This document shows positions 44,332 through 63,465 of a DNA stretch of 64,000 bases, piece by piece. Both the position numbers and the translations under genes were made by a program. The stretch lies in contig CM033394.1 of the NCBI GenBank assembly GCA_019426215.1, forward strand, positions 47,366,423 through 47,430,422. Reading direction: 5' to 3'. The notes under the pieces are model-generated. The model did no database searches. It saw only the letters and a list, made by a program, of their open reading frames with translations, and was not told the origin of the DNA. This DNA is from Buddleja alternifolia (taxonomy: Eukaryota; Streptophyta; Magnoliopsida; Lamiales; Scrophulariaceae). Each line of letters opens with the position of its first letter. Within the stretch, counting starts at the first letter, position 1.

Positions 44332-45492
44332 ACCATGATAACTGCTGTTAACACTTAGTGATATTGGCCCCTGGCCCAACACATGCTTGAATGCATATAG
44401 CAACCTTATTATGTTGATATGTTGACAAAAGACCTTAAATACTTAATTGTTTCACCCACATAGTGGGGAAACAAAAATACCAATACGACCACTGGGAGCT
44501 AATTAAGTTTCCACTAGAGGCGTTATAAAATTACCCGCGACCCCATTAGAGGTCAATATGGGTGACACCGCGAAAATTTTGAGCTGTCAAAGACTCGCAC
44601 GAGGATGGGCAACCCCATAATCCCTCCTGTAACATCGAGAGAGGTTGTGGACCCACGAAAGGTCTCCCCACTCCCATTAAGGTTTTGGAACGAGATTATG
44701 CAAAAATAAACATAGTGCAAATTTGTCACAACCAACACCAAGGAGGTGGCTAGCCCACCCAAAAACGCCAAAATTTTCACCCACTAAAGCATTTTCAATA
44801 TGGAAAAGATACAATTTCATTTCATGCCAAATGCATGAAACTAGAAGCTATCTAAGCCCCCTAAAACAAATGTCAATGCAAAATATTTAACTATTGATAA
44901 GGCACTACATGCTAAAGGTCTAGTTGCTACTTGGACACCTACTCCCCTACATGATTCGCGTGTTAGGGAGTAGGGGGACAAGTAGTAGCAAGAAAGATAC
45001 TAGTAGCGAGCTAATAGCTTGCTACTAAAGAAGCAACTAGCTAATAGCCGATCACTAAGTACTTAGCCAAAATATTATTTACCTCACCCAGATCAAACAT
45101 GGGGGTAAAAAACAACTACATGTCGAAGAGAATAACAACTTTTTAACTCCCTTGTGCCAAATGGACGCTACCTGGTCATTTAATCCTGAATTTGACTAGC
45201 ATATTAAGGAGTAGGGGGGCATGGGGGAGAAAGAGAAGAGAAAGAAACGACTAGCTAAGTAGCTAACTGTTGTACAAAAAATCACTAGAAGTGAAACAAC
45301 TACCAGCAGTACCAAAGCTAAAACTTATGCATCTGCAAGGTACTAAGGCAAGAAATGAAAAAATAATCTATCACTTAGAATGAGATAGCCAATGTTCACG
45401 AAAATCCACAAGAGACAACATGTCGAGGGATAATTAATATCCAATAAGCCTCAAAAGGCTACGAGTCGAAGCATAACAATTCAAGGACAAAG

Positions 45493-47447
45493 TTAGCCCA
45501 TCCATGGGCAAATAAAAATAAGTTTTATAATTGATAAAACAAAATATAGAATAAAGATAGTTCGAAAGAGTAAATCCTGATGGGTGAAAACATAAGAGGG
45601 CCTAACGGCTAAGAAGACGACCAACACCTCAACTAGCTGCACCGCCCTAGCATCGGTCTCCCCGTCACTGGTATAGGGAACATTCTCGTACAACCAAGTA
45701 AAAAATTCGCCGGGGTACCGACCACTTTCGCGAAGAGTCCTACGGCACTTGCGCACCATCTTGGTCATATAGCCCCGAGCAACCTTATAAGCTCGTTGGT
45801 TCCACTCCTCAATAAAGGCGACACTCTTGGGAAATTTATCCACCGCCGACCTCTTGCATCACTTAGAGTTTTTTTCCCAACATCCGAGCTAAGGAAGTAG
45901 CTACCGTCAGATTTCTCCGTCTCAAGCTTCTTCTGGGCCTCCTTATATTTTTCCTCCCATTTGTCAGTCGAGTTCTTAGCTCTCCAGAACCGTGAAAGAA
46001 GTTGATGATTCTGTTGTAGGATCTCTCGATGTTCCTTCTCCACCTCCTCGCACTTAAGACGAAGGCAGTGTGATAGTTGGACCGCCTGACAAAATCAAAA
46101 GTGGAGAGAAAACCTCAGATGTGTGAATATGTAGCCTCAAAATAATGGCAATAACACGTATAAATACCTACCCGACCAGCTCCAGTGCAAATCTCCTGAT
46201 CGAGACGCTTAATCGGCAGGGATGATAAGTGGGTAGTATCGTAATCTGTCACGACCATCCTCATCATAGACTAAGGAGTCACAGGATCAGTCGTATCCCA
46301 AAAGGAACTAACATCGGGGTCCAAGTTCGCCCCCGAATTAAACAAACCAGTGCCAAGTCCGGCGGAACTAGAGCTCTCCGGAGAATAACCACGAGCACGC
46401 TTCGCCGCTAGAGCTGGCGGAGGCAAAAAAATATGAGGGCACGTGCTCTCCAGCAAGGGCTACCCCTATGCCACGACTGGTTCTTGGAGACGAATGAGTT
46501 GAGTGCCCAATAGTGTTGTCGCCACCTCCGGTCTCCAACACAACAGTGCCCTGAGGGCTAGCAGGGGCACCCGATTTGAGGCCATGAGTACCCTTGGAGC
46601 CTAAGTCCGCCATCAAGGAATCAAAATTCAGTGTGCATGGCACCTGTTCCAGCGGAGCAAAATCCAAGAGAGAGAGAACCCTAGGCATACTCTTTTCGGG
46701 GCGAGGTGCGGAGGACTTGACTGATCAGCCCCATCACTACGACCGAGTAAAGCGTGGGAAGCTCGAGGGATGGTAGAGCTCGCCTTGCCGCCCATGGGCA
46801 CCCTCATGCCTGCACAAAATACATAACACCGCCAAATGTTAGTACGTGAGAGCATAAGGCCAAATAACACTTAAAAGTTACAACGTAAAGTGCAAAAAAA
46901 TTAAGGGCACACATATACCATGAGTATAAAACTAGTTAACATCGAATCTACTGTCAAACAAACCCATCTTGCTAAAGGTAACTCTGAGTTATTTTTGCAC
47001 GCGGGTGACATGTTGAGGAGCAAGGCTCCCATTCCAACGCAAAGGCGTTGATATACCCAAGTGGGTGAAGGGAAAGTAAAAGAAATTCAGATTTCAATCA
47101 TCCCTAGGTTTAATATTGTCCTCCAAAAATCTAGCGGTAGGCGCCGGGAAAAAGTATACGTATAGCATGGAACGACACGTCTTAACCGTGAATAAAGCCT
47201 GAAAGGCATCTAAATTTATATCAAGGCCTAACTCGGTGAACCGAGAAACAAAGCCATCAAAGAAGGTAAAACAAGTAGGGGTTAATTGACATATGCAAAT
47301 GTGATAATGGTGTAAGATCTCCCCAAAAAGCTTATGGTAGGGAAAGGTGAACCCTGAACGAAAATTCTCTAAGTAAAGGGTCACGTGCCCCTCGGGAGGA
47401 TCCAAAATTTGACAACCCGGCACTGGCATGAGTAACTCAAAATCCAC
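45493..47447 (-). pseudogene. Antisense gene of the gypsy element (Transposase_28-like, coiled coil)
   Basis: On the strand opposite to gag. The N-terminal part (47094-47447) has the pattern of the plant gypsy-type transposon domain PF04195: FTFPYHKLFGEILHHYHI, then CQLTPTCFTFFDGFVSRF. A low-complexity linker (46271-46870) includes KRARGYSPESSS and DPDVSSFWDTTDP. The C-terminal coiled coil (45765-46090) runs on from an intron acceptor near 46088. A frame shift near 45845 separates it from the tail (45493-45843, SVAFIEEWNQRAYKVARGY). Such antisense ORFs are known from Tat/Ogre/Retand elements. Function is unknown; this copy is broken. Confidence 0.65.
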
Positions 47448-48270
47448 CGCGGTGTCCTCGAAGAGTGCTACTCAGTGATAATGGAATCATGAGAGTCGAA
47501 AGCAAGCCCGTCTTGAGAGGCCGGATCCTTATTATCTGGGGAAGAATGGCTCCCTCGCCCTATGAAAATAAGGGGGGTTCTATTAATAACTAGTCATTAG
47601 TAGATGTTATCTAAATACGATAGCACACTTGCAAAAAATCGAGCATACCCAAAGGGACTAAGTACAAAAAAAAAAAAAACTAACGAAAGGTAAAGTCGAC
47701 CCCGACATCGCATCCCGACCTCAAGTTGGACTCGGGTCACGAGGACTTACCCCTGGTGGCGAGGCCGCGAGGCACTGATGCCTTGCCTCGCGGCACGTCC
47801 GCGAGACCTAACCTTCGCCATACCCATTTTGACGCCCCCGGATGAAAGGCCAATGACCCCTAGAAGATGCTCTATTGAGGCGGGGAAGTCATAGGTTGAA
47901 TCAATTAAAATGGGGGTAGAAAAGCAAATTATCTCCTAAGCTATTATCATGACACCATAAGCAAAAATGGAGAAGCAAGTGCAAAAAATACTATCTTTAC
48001 CTTGGTCACCTTAGTTTTTGTCCATTGTAGTCTATGGGAAGAGCTCCTAGAGAGAGAATTTCTTAAGGAGAGAATTTTAAAAAAGTAAGAGAGTATGAAG
48101 GAGAGTTGTGGGTTAGATGCCAACTACCCATCCACACTTATACAAAAGGTGGGTGAGGAGCCTTTATGACCCACTACCTAGTACAAATTGATGCTAAATG
48201 GTACTGCCTAAGCGGGATTACTTCTACTCCCGGGTATCCCATCCGGTAAACCCGGGAGTGGGGGGCATTA

Positions 48271-48777
48271 TGATGTGCACCAAAAATGTCTAAGGGCATT
48301 ACGGTAATTACGCGTATCCCTGACTAGGTCCGGGGCGCTACTCGTGGTCTAACGCCCACGGTTAGCATGCTAAGCCAAGCCCAAAAGGGCTGACGACATG
48401 TTGAGAACACTTGGACTATTTTATCAATCTAAAAGCCAATAAAGAGGTTAATTATTAAGCCTGATGGCTATTAATAGAATTAAGCCCACGGCCTATAGCC
48501 CACTATCAGCTCCCTATAAATAACTTAGAGGAGTTGGGAAACGCTCATTACCTACTCTCTCCAGAAAAATACACTGGCTAAAACTGAGAGTAATTCCAAT
48601 AAAGAACTATGAATTGACTTGATTCCACATACATCGGGTACGTAGGTAGCTCGCTACATTCGAGTGCAGTCTATACATTAACCAACCACAACCAGTTTGT
48701 TGTGCGTTGGATCGGTTCCACTACCCCACGTGGTCAAACACATGGCATTCAACGACTGACGATTTTTACCATCATCA
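48271..48777 (+). repeat. 3' LTR of the gypsy element
   Basis: 507 bp, aligns end to end with 38663-39172 with scattered substitutions. Confidence 0.9.
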
Positions 48778-49234
48778 CACATTATAAGAGGGAGTACGAT
48801 CGTTACAAAAATATTATTCCAAATTTTTTTTTAATAATTTAAGTGAAGGACAAAAATATCATTTAATGACTGGATAGAACTCAACAGTGCCTCATCCCAC
48901 ATGCACAAACAAGCAGAATGAGAATAAGAATCAATTTTTAGTCATGCTACTGACTCACGTAACTCTAAAAATTTGCAATTTTAATTGTGCCAATAAAAAT
49001 GACTATATGCCAATAAAAATCCTCCATGTTACTAAAAGAAATTTAGCAAAATCCAGCAATTTCATATATGATACACCAAGACACATCTCTCAACTCATTT
49101 ATGTAACATAACTATCAAGGTAGAAGTACTTTCTACAACCATTTATTCTTTATCACATAATCACACTTTTACTACTATTTACAAGATATGCCACAATACT
49201 CTCATCACTATAGCCAAAATATAAGCTAGTATGT

Positions 49235-52911
<3,677 letters not shown>

Positions 52912-53811
52912 AGTAAAAATGGAGGCTTCTGGTAGGTGTGAGAGTGGAGAGTGGTGCAAGATTGAAATTTATGGGTTTTTTGGAAAAAAAATTCCATACT
53001 GATTGAATATTCAATTTATGTATCTGGACATAATTTTCTGTCTAAGTACCATAATCTACTTTACAAGGATGATTTCTGATCGTTGAGGATGTTCTGTTGG
53101 TAGGGCTGCTGTATGCTAGATAACTTCCGCATATAAAATCACTTTGGCACTTGGACACATGGCATGTGCGCGTAAACCAAGGAAATAAAATATTATATTT
53201 ATTTTATTATAATATTTAATATAATTTGAAATAATTTTTTATAGTTTATATATTAAAGAGTTTTAATGTTTAGAAAATAAATTTTCTAAAAGGTCTCTTC
53301 TAGAATTAATTTTCAGGAGTTATTTATGCTGAATAGACACTTCTTTTTACCAGGAATGAACAGTTCCGATCGAATGTGATTGTTTCAAAAATGTGTTTGA
53401 TGTCTATATGCCAATAAAGATCCTCCATGTTACTAAAAGAAAGTTGGCAAAATCCTGCAATTTCATAAATGGTATACCAAAACACAAATCTCACAACTCA
53501 TTTATGTAGCATAACTATCAAGGTAGAAGTACTTTCTACAACCATTTATTCTTTATCACATAATCACACTTTTACTACTACTAGTATAAAGCACGTGCGT
53601 TGCACGTGGATGTCAGTATATTTTTTCAATTATTAATTACTTGTCGTAAAGACATAGTTTTCTTGTTATTCTTACCAAATATATGATTGGTGTTCCAATA
53701 TCTAATAAAATTAGTGTATAGTGGAGCTCCAATAATATTTTTTAGACCTCCGAAATTAACTAATGTTTTTCTAATACAAATTATTAGATGTTTAAAACCA
53801 AAAAAAATTCC

Positions 53812-56013
53812 TCAATCTTTCTCTATTTTGATCTTTTTTAATGTTGCTTTTGCTACTTGCTTGCCCTTGGACCTTGTTGTTTCTTTTCTTTTGGCGAATA
53901 AATTTGCTAATGTATCATCATCATCAACATCCACATATTTTTTTCTATTGACTCTTATAATTTGCAACTCATGGTTGTTTGCGTGTGAGTTTTCTTCAAT
54001 TGCAACTGTTTTTGCAACTCTCTTCTTATGCCCTTTCATTTGTTCATTAATTTCAATATCCATTTCTTCTCACATTAATTCTTGGCAATGGTCTTCAGAT
54101 TTATTTGTATCTTCATCAATAAGCTGCAACCCATCAATTTATTTTTTTATAATTTTCTCAGTTCTGAACTGTTTGTTGAATTTGTTCTCGTGTTTTTGAG
54201 TAGCTAGTGCAGCCTTTTGTCCTCTCTTTTTTGTTATGGTTTTGTTGTGCGTAATCTCCAATTGCGTCAACTATGGCAAATAATACTCCACTACGAACTT
54301 TTACATTTTTGTCAATCTTGAGTACGAAGTTGTACTCTTTCTTATCTGGCTTTTCCAGAGCTAAATAGTATGTAGATGAACTCTGATTTTGCACGGTAAC
54401 AACATTAGTTGATTTTTGGAATTTACTCCAAAAATTGTAATATTATATTAATAGTTATTTGATACCTCCAAAATCGAGTCTATGTACTGAGTCACAGGAC
54501 AACCAATATACATTGCAACCACATCTTCGAACAATGTAATTGTGTCTTTGTCTTTGTCTTTGTCATACGTGACGTTCATGGTTAGTTGATACCTGTAATT
54601 GCTAGAATTTATAATTTTTTTGAGTTACTATTATATGTATCTTTTCAAAGTAGTTAGTTTTTATACATTGGAAATGTTTCCACTCGTTCATCTTTGCAAT
54701 TTCTGCATTGTATCTCATTTATTGTCTTCAAAATTGATCGAGTGCAACTGTTGCAAGCTTCGTACCAAGGTGTCGAGAAGTTTTCCACTTTCTCGACATT
54801 CGCTTTGAAGCAATAGTATGCATTATTTAATTGTTCTCAAAGTTAGTTTGTTCATGTCGAGAGACGTCTCACATATTTTAAATTTTAAAATTGAACAACA
54901 TAATAGTAAATCTAAAAAAAAATATATGGATTATGACAAAAAAAAATTATATATTGTCCTAAACTGAATTTAAATAATAAAATTGTTTAACTTATTGGGC
55001 TAACCTCAAGTAATGAAGCTCGATCATTGATCAACTGTATTAATGTCATTTCCTTAGATTCCTTGAGTTTTTTAGCTATCCATAATTGCTCTATATTTTT
55101 ATCTTTCTGAGTGCTCGTCAACCTGATTAACATGTGGTTGATAATTTTATATTAGTTTAATATATAATAATAAAAAAAATTGTCCTTTATAAAAGAATTT
55201 TTAATATTATAGTTCATTTAAAGAATAAAAAGTATCACCTTGAACTGAGGATTTCCGTTTCAGGAGATAGTGGGTTTAGAATTATAGTTGTTGTAGACAT
55301 TGATGTCATTTGTATATCTCTTGTAATAAAATTAAGTATATGTAATTTGTTTATATTATATCATTAAATTTTGTATTAATAAATAAACCCTTCAACGATA
55401 ATTCATAAATAAAGTATTTTTCTTTTCCCTAAATCTACCTTGATATAGTTCTCTCTTCTATCCTGAAAAGACTACAATTGGTGATAGTATCAAACGTGAT
55501 AAGAAAAAAATATGATAATATTCCAAATGAAAAAAGTAAATTAAAATCTTATATTTACACTTACTTATGATTCATCAATACGACTTCTCTTCTATGTTTG
55601 ATAGTGTTGTCGTTTCTGGAAAACTGAAATGGTTGTTTTATCTTCTTGACGAATCCTATTACATTTGTTAGAATTTAGAATAGTTTGTTAATTTAATTAA
55701 AAACATGTTAAAATTTTGCAAGAACTATTATTTTAAAGCATTACCAAATAGTTCATTCACATCTGCATCTGTCTTGACCTCATTAAAAATCTGAAAACAC
55801 GAGTGAGATATTTTGACAATTGATGCTTTCTTGAGCATCAATGATAGTTGTTGTTGCTTGTAGAACCAACTCAATTTTAGGATTAACATTCTGATATTTT
55901 TTATTTGTTTCTCTGATGGTTGGACTTGATATGACGTAGGTCTTATGGATAATCAATTTACTTTCAAATAGTTGCAATGCATTTGTGAATATAATCCCAT
56001 GTATTTTTGTTCC
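53812..56013 (-). pseudogene. RPA1 (RPA70)-like gene inside the Helitron
   Basis: Exon-like blocks in RPA order on the minus strand: OB-fold A at 55783-56013 (GTKIHGIIFTNALQLFES, YVISSPTIRETNKKYQ); OB-fold B at about 55565-55670 (GFVKKIKQPFQFSRND); a linker exon at about 55246-55318 (STTTIILNPLSPE); 55018-55125 (KEMTLIQLINDRASLLE); OB-fold C with zinc ribbon at about 54640-54825 (YEACNSC...QCRNCKDE); 54468-54592 (YQLTMNVTYDKDKDKDTITL); and a basic tail at 53812-54115. RPA binds single-stranded DNA, and plant Helitrons often encode such proteins. Breaks: an extra T near 55785 shifts OB-fold A out of frame, and a TGA at about 54070 truncates the tail. The N-terminal exons upstream of 56013 were not found. 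Confidence 0.75.
55256..55430. repeat. Inverted duplication inside the Helitron, arm 1
   Basis: About 175 bp, reverse-complementary with few differences to 56373-56543. It contains the RPA linker exon (minus strand aaatgacatcaatgtctaca) and its adjoining intron. Confidence 0.85.
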
Positions 56014-56372
56014 CTGCAATTAAACATATATACTTGGTCAATTATTTTCATAACATTGATAAGATTCATATAGATGTAAAATAGTTGATTTGGCACAAGT
56101 AATATCCAGATTAGGTAACGCACTATGTAATGGGAAAATTAAAATTTCAATTTTATTGTATTATTTCTAAAATGGCATAATTCAAGTATTATTATTAAGG
56201 AAAAAGTACTATTTATTTTAATAGACTCTTGAATTGCTTTTAATTTCAATCAATATTCAATTGTCAATACCTTATTATTTTTCACTGTTTAATATTAATA
56301 TCAAATATTATTATTAAGCAAAAATCTTATTTATTTTAATGTAATCCTCTAATTATTTTTATTATGATGTAA

Positions 56373-56543
56373 GAAAGGAAAATACTTTATTTATGAATTA
56401 TAGTTGAAGGGTTTATTTATTAATACAAAATTTAATGATTTAATATAAACAAATTACATATACTCAATTTTATTATAGGAGATATACAAATGACATCAAC
56501 GTCTACAACATCTATAATTCTAAACCCACTATCTCCTGAAACG
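56373..56543. repeat. Inverted duplication inside the Helitron, arm 2
   Basis: Reverse-complement partner of 55256-55430, upstream of the RPA gene. Here the copied exon is in plus orientation (aaatgacatcaacgtctaca), useless for the gene but able to pair with its transcript. Confidence 0.85.
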
Positions 56544-56807
56544 AACACACCATTTTTTATTAAAAAAGAAACGATGGTGGATTGAGGAGATGGAAAGAAA
56601 AAGAGTGATCAACGCCATAACATACTCTCTTTTTCCCATGAAGGCATTTATCAAGACTTCAAGTTTTTCCATATACTCGTATACAAGAAGATTTAAGTTA
56701 TCCCCTGAAATCTTCTGCAAGAAATGTTTTCTCAAGTTTCTCATCTAATTTCACTTTATCCCATATCCTCTTAACTACCTATTCGTCTAAGCCTTTGTAC
56801 CACTTAT

Positions 56808-57380
56808 AGGCACACTGTAAATTCTCCATGTTCCTCCACTTTTTATCATCTGTCGAACTTGATAAATATCTTAAGGTGAATCTGAATAATGAGATTTAAG
56901 GTAGTCTTGTTATTTTGCATAATTGCAATAGTATTATATAGATATTTGGATGAGGAAGTGGTTGAACTTCTACGTACTTCAAAACAATATAGTATTATAG
57001 GCACACTGTAAACTCTCCCTGTTCCTCAACTTTTTATCATGTGTCAAACTTGATAAATATCTTAAGGTGAATCTGAAAAATGAGATTTAAGGTAGTCTTG
57101 TTATCTTGCACAATTGCAATAGTATTATATAGATATTTGGATGAGGAAGTGGTTGAATTTCTACATACTTCAAAATAATATAGTATTATAGGCACACTGT
57201 AAACTCTCCCTGCTCCTCCACTTTTTATCATCTGTCAAACTTGATAAATATCTTAAGGTGAATCTGAATAATGAGATTTAAGGTAGTCTTGTTATCTTGC
57301 ACAATTGCAATAGTAATATATAGATATTTGGATGAGGAAGTGATTGAACTTCTACATACTTCAAAACAATATAGTATCGG
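56808..57380. repeat. Three copies of a 191-bp tandem repeat in the Helitron
   Basis: aggcacactgtaaa(c/t)tctcc recurs at 56808, 56999 and 57190. Each unit contains gataaatatcttaaggtgaa and ggatgaggaagtg. Only a few substitutions separate the units. Confidence 0.85.
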
Positions 57381-57761
57381 TCAATTTAATGTCAGCTAGG
57401 AAGATGAGAAGATTGTAAGGAAGTGCTATAGTAAGACTTTAATATGATCTAGTAAATGTTCTTAAGTGCAGCCCTTTAGGATTATTTCTTCCAACAATTG
57501 CAGCCGGGTGCAAATTCTTTGTTGTTAGCTATTAGGTACTAAATAATGAAGGACTGTTGATTTATAAATTCTTGTGGACTACATGAGAAGGAAGTTGGAT
57601 AGGTGGTGGTCGTAATGCCAATATTGCATACATTTTAATTTTAATGTTTGTTCATAAATTTCCTTATGACCTTTGAAGTGACTCGTGGCAAATGAAGGGT
57701 TCTTAAGGAATATATTGAGAAATATTGTCTTAGAGTTATTATATCAATAGTTATTGACTAA

Positions 57762-58203
57762 TTTTAATTAATGTAATTATAATATATATTAATTAATAAG
57801 GTTAGAGAGGTCAATTCACAATTGGAACAAACACCTAGATTATCTACACTTTTAGTATAGTATAGATATAGATAGATAGATAGATATAGATAGTATAGAT
57901 ATAGATATAGATAGATATAGATTAATTAATGTAATTATAATATATATTAATTAATAAGGTTAGAGAGGTCAATTCACAATTGGAACAAACACCTAGATTA
58001 TCTACACTTTTAGTATAGTATAGATATAGATATAGATATAGATATAGATATAGAATAGTATAGATATAGATAGTATAGATATAGATATAGATAGATATAG
58101 ATTAATTAATGTAATTATAATATATATTAATTAATAAGGTTAGAGAGGTCAATTCACAATTGGAACAAACACCTAGATTATCTACACTTTTAGTATAGTA
58201 TAG
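57762..58203. repeat. Three tandem copies of the Helitron 5' terminal region
   Basis: The phrase aattaatgtaattataatat starts at 57766, 57924 and 58104. Each unit runs through ggttagagaggtcaattcac to cttttagtatagtatagata, the plus-strand view of the Helitron 5' end, with GATATA/GATAGA microsatellites between units. Confidence 0.85.
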
Positions 58204-58261
58204 ATATCAAGATATGCCACAATACTCTCATCACTATTAGCCAAAATATAAGCTAGTATGT

Positions 58262-61697
<3,436 letters not shown>

Positions 61698-62260
61698 TGA
61701 TAGGTTTGGTGGAGTCCGATCAAAATAGGATCAAGAAGAGGAGCTAAAATAGAGCCAAGAAGGGTCGGTATTGACTAGGGGTCACGAAAGAAGTCAAAAT
61801 GCGAAAAATATGGAGCCAAGATTATGGTCACGTGGCGCCATGACGCCAAGGTAAAAATCAGTCACTGGTCAAGTGGCGCCACAGCCCCATGGGGCGGGCA
61901 AATTTTTTTAGTACGCATTTTTTACGAGTTTTTCATGTTTCGAGCTGTTTTTGGCATGTTTTGAGTCCTAATTTGATTGGAATTTTTACCTGTTGTGATA
62001 AGAATTACTTCCTTTGTTAATTAAGATTGTTTTTATAATTTGTTAGGTTTTAGGTTTTTTTACTATTATATATATGAGAACTCTCCTTGTAATTAATTGA
62101 TTCACTCATTGAGAAATAAAGATGTAATTTAAGTTGGCTCGTGGATGTAGGAAATTATGTCGAACCACGTTAAACTCCTCATGTTTTTCATCTTCATGTT
62201 TAGGCTTAAATTTATTATTTCTTAATTATTTTTCGTGTTCTGATACTACCATCTCTAACA
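61698..62260 (+). mobile_element. Copia LTR, same family as the nested Copia element
   Basis: Begins TGATAGGTTTGGTGGAGTCC and ends ATCTCTAACA, matching the ends of the LTRs at 41853/43855 in opposite orientation. It shares agccaagaagggtc and GGCGCCA words. It is followed by ACTAATATCAAAGCC, a mutated initiator-Met primer site, so this is a 5' LTR of a truncated element rather than a clean solo LTR. Confidence 0.8.
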
Positions 62261-62360
62261 ACTAATATCAAAGCCATAGATTATAGATTTAGAAAAAGCA
62301 CGTCTTAAATCTTAATCTATAGGGATACGTTTTTGGTAAATGCGAATTTCGTTGTGGGAA

Positions 62361-62480
62361 CGATGGTAGGAGATGGAAGAATAATCAAATTCGACAATTT
62401 CGTTGCAGGAGCACGGATTGATGTCGTGGTGAAGCCAAAAAAATGACATAGGAGGATGATATAGGACACCACAATCATTG
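62361..62480 (+). pseudogene. Remnant of Copia gag N-terminus
   Basis: An ATG followed by VGDGRIIKFDNF corresponds to the start of the Copia gag at 43753 (GDEGKVKIDRFNG). The similarity dissolves after about 25 codons. No second LTR was found, so the element is 3'-truncated. Confidence 0.5.
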
Positions 62481-62789
62481 TCACACGACCTCATGTTCCG
62501 GACTCACCAAGAATGATTGTTCAAAACAGTTGGAGAAAGAAATTATTAAAATTTAAAAATAAGACAAAACCACATTGATCGACTTACATTGTTCTATAAG
62601 CAACCATCAGGTGTGTATAACTCTAATTTTTATTTTACTTTATTTGTTTCCGATTCTGTGCTAGAGCATTTCTTCTCCAGATTAATTTCATTATTATTTA
62701 ATGGCTATCTTGCTCGAGCTTCAATGAAATTTCGCTTTACCAATTAATTTCCCATAATAATCAAATAAAACAAAATTTAAGAAATATAT

Positions 62790-63286
62790 AGGCTCTGTTT
62801 GGACGTGTTTTCATTTTATTATCAACCGTCATTTAATAAATGTACGAGTGAACGATATTTTTTATTTTTGTGTGAAAAAAGTGAAAAAAAGTAAATTTAT
62901 TTGGTTGTGTTTTTTAAAATGGTTGAAATTAGTGTGTGTTGTGTGAAATGATTAAAAAGTAATGACTAGATGAATAATGTTGGATCTGATGGTAAATATT
63001 GATGATGTTTTAAAAATTTAAAGGAGAGAGAAATGTTTAAAAGGAGAGAAGAGAGAATTGTTTAAAACATTGAAAGGAGATGAGAGAGAAAATTGAGAAA
63101 AAGAAAATGTGAAATAAGTGATGTGAAATGTAATTTTAAAGAAATGATTGAATTTTATTGAAAATGTTTAAAATAACAATGAAATGAAAATATTTTCAGT
63201 TAATAGCAATATAAAGTGTGTTTTTTTATTTTCAAATGAAAATAAAAATAGAAAAAGTAGATTCAAAACACAAACAAACAGGGCCA
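62790..63286. mobile_element. TIR MITE (GGCTCTGTTTGG family), copy 2
   Basis: Left end aggctctgtttggacgtgtt; right end, in reverse complement, ggccctgtttgtttgtgttt. Same family as 7644-8050. AT-rich interior with no ORF. Confidence 0.65.
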
Positions 63287-63465
63287 CAGTACTTTAAATA
63301 AAATGGGAAACAAAACACATACAATCATATTTTTATAATCTGTTCATAAACAACTATCAGCATCAAAAACTCACTCACAGCATTTAGAAAGCTTCTAATA
63401 ATATGTTCGGACATTTTTTTCCCTAGCAAACCTTGTAATTTATGCAATAATTATTTAACTACTAT

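Larger units (their letters stand above)
38663..48777 (+). mobile_element. 10.1-kb non-autonomous Ty3-gypsy element (Tat/Retand-like) with nested Copia
   Basis: Two LTRs (38663-39172 and 48271-48777) begin TGATGTGCACC and end ATCATCA, flanked by CACA on each side (4-bp duplication; ACACA if the end is read one base shorter). The empty site attacacattataag exists at about 32346. After the 5' LTR comes gattggcgtcgtctgtggg, the usual position of a primer-binding site; a purine tract (gggagtggggggcat) precedes the 3' LTR. Gag and protease frames are on the plus strand, a spliced antisense gene on the minus strand. No reverse transcriptase, RNase H or integrase was recognised. The LTRs differ by several percent by eye. 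Sequence at 44337-45490 inside is non-coding. Confidence 0.9.
53581..58204 (-). mobile_element. 4.6-kb Helitron carrying an RPA1-like gene
   Basis: On the minus strand the 5' end (58204) reads TCTATACTATACTAAAAGTG and the 3' end (53581) reads ...hairpin, TTTATA, CTAG. The hairpin CACGTGC-AAC-GCACGTG (53592-53608) is a perfect 7-bp stem placed 7 bases before CTAG, the Helitron hallmark. On the plus strand the host base before the element is A and the original next base is T, as expected. Copies A-C have the uninterrupted site tactactattt(a/g)caagatatgcc. No target duplication is present. It encodes no Rep/helicase but carries an RPA70-like gene. Internal repeats are described separately. Confidence 0.88.
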
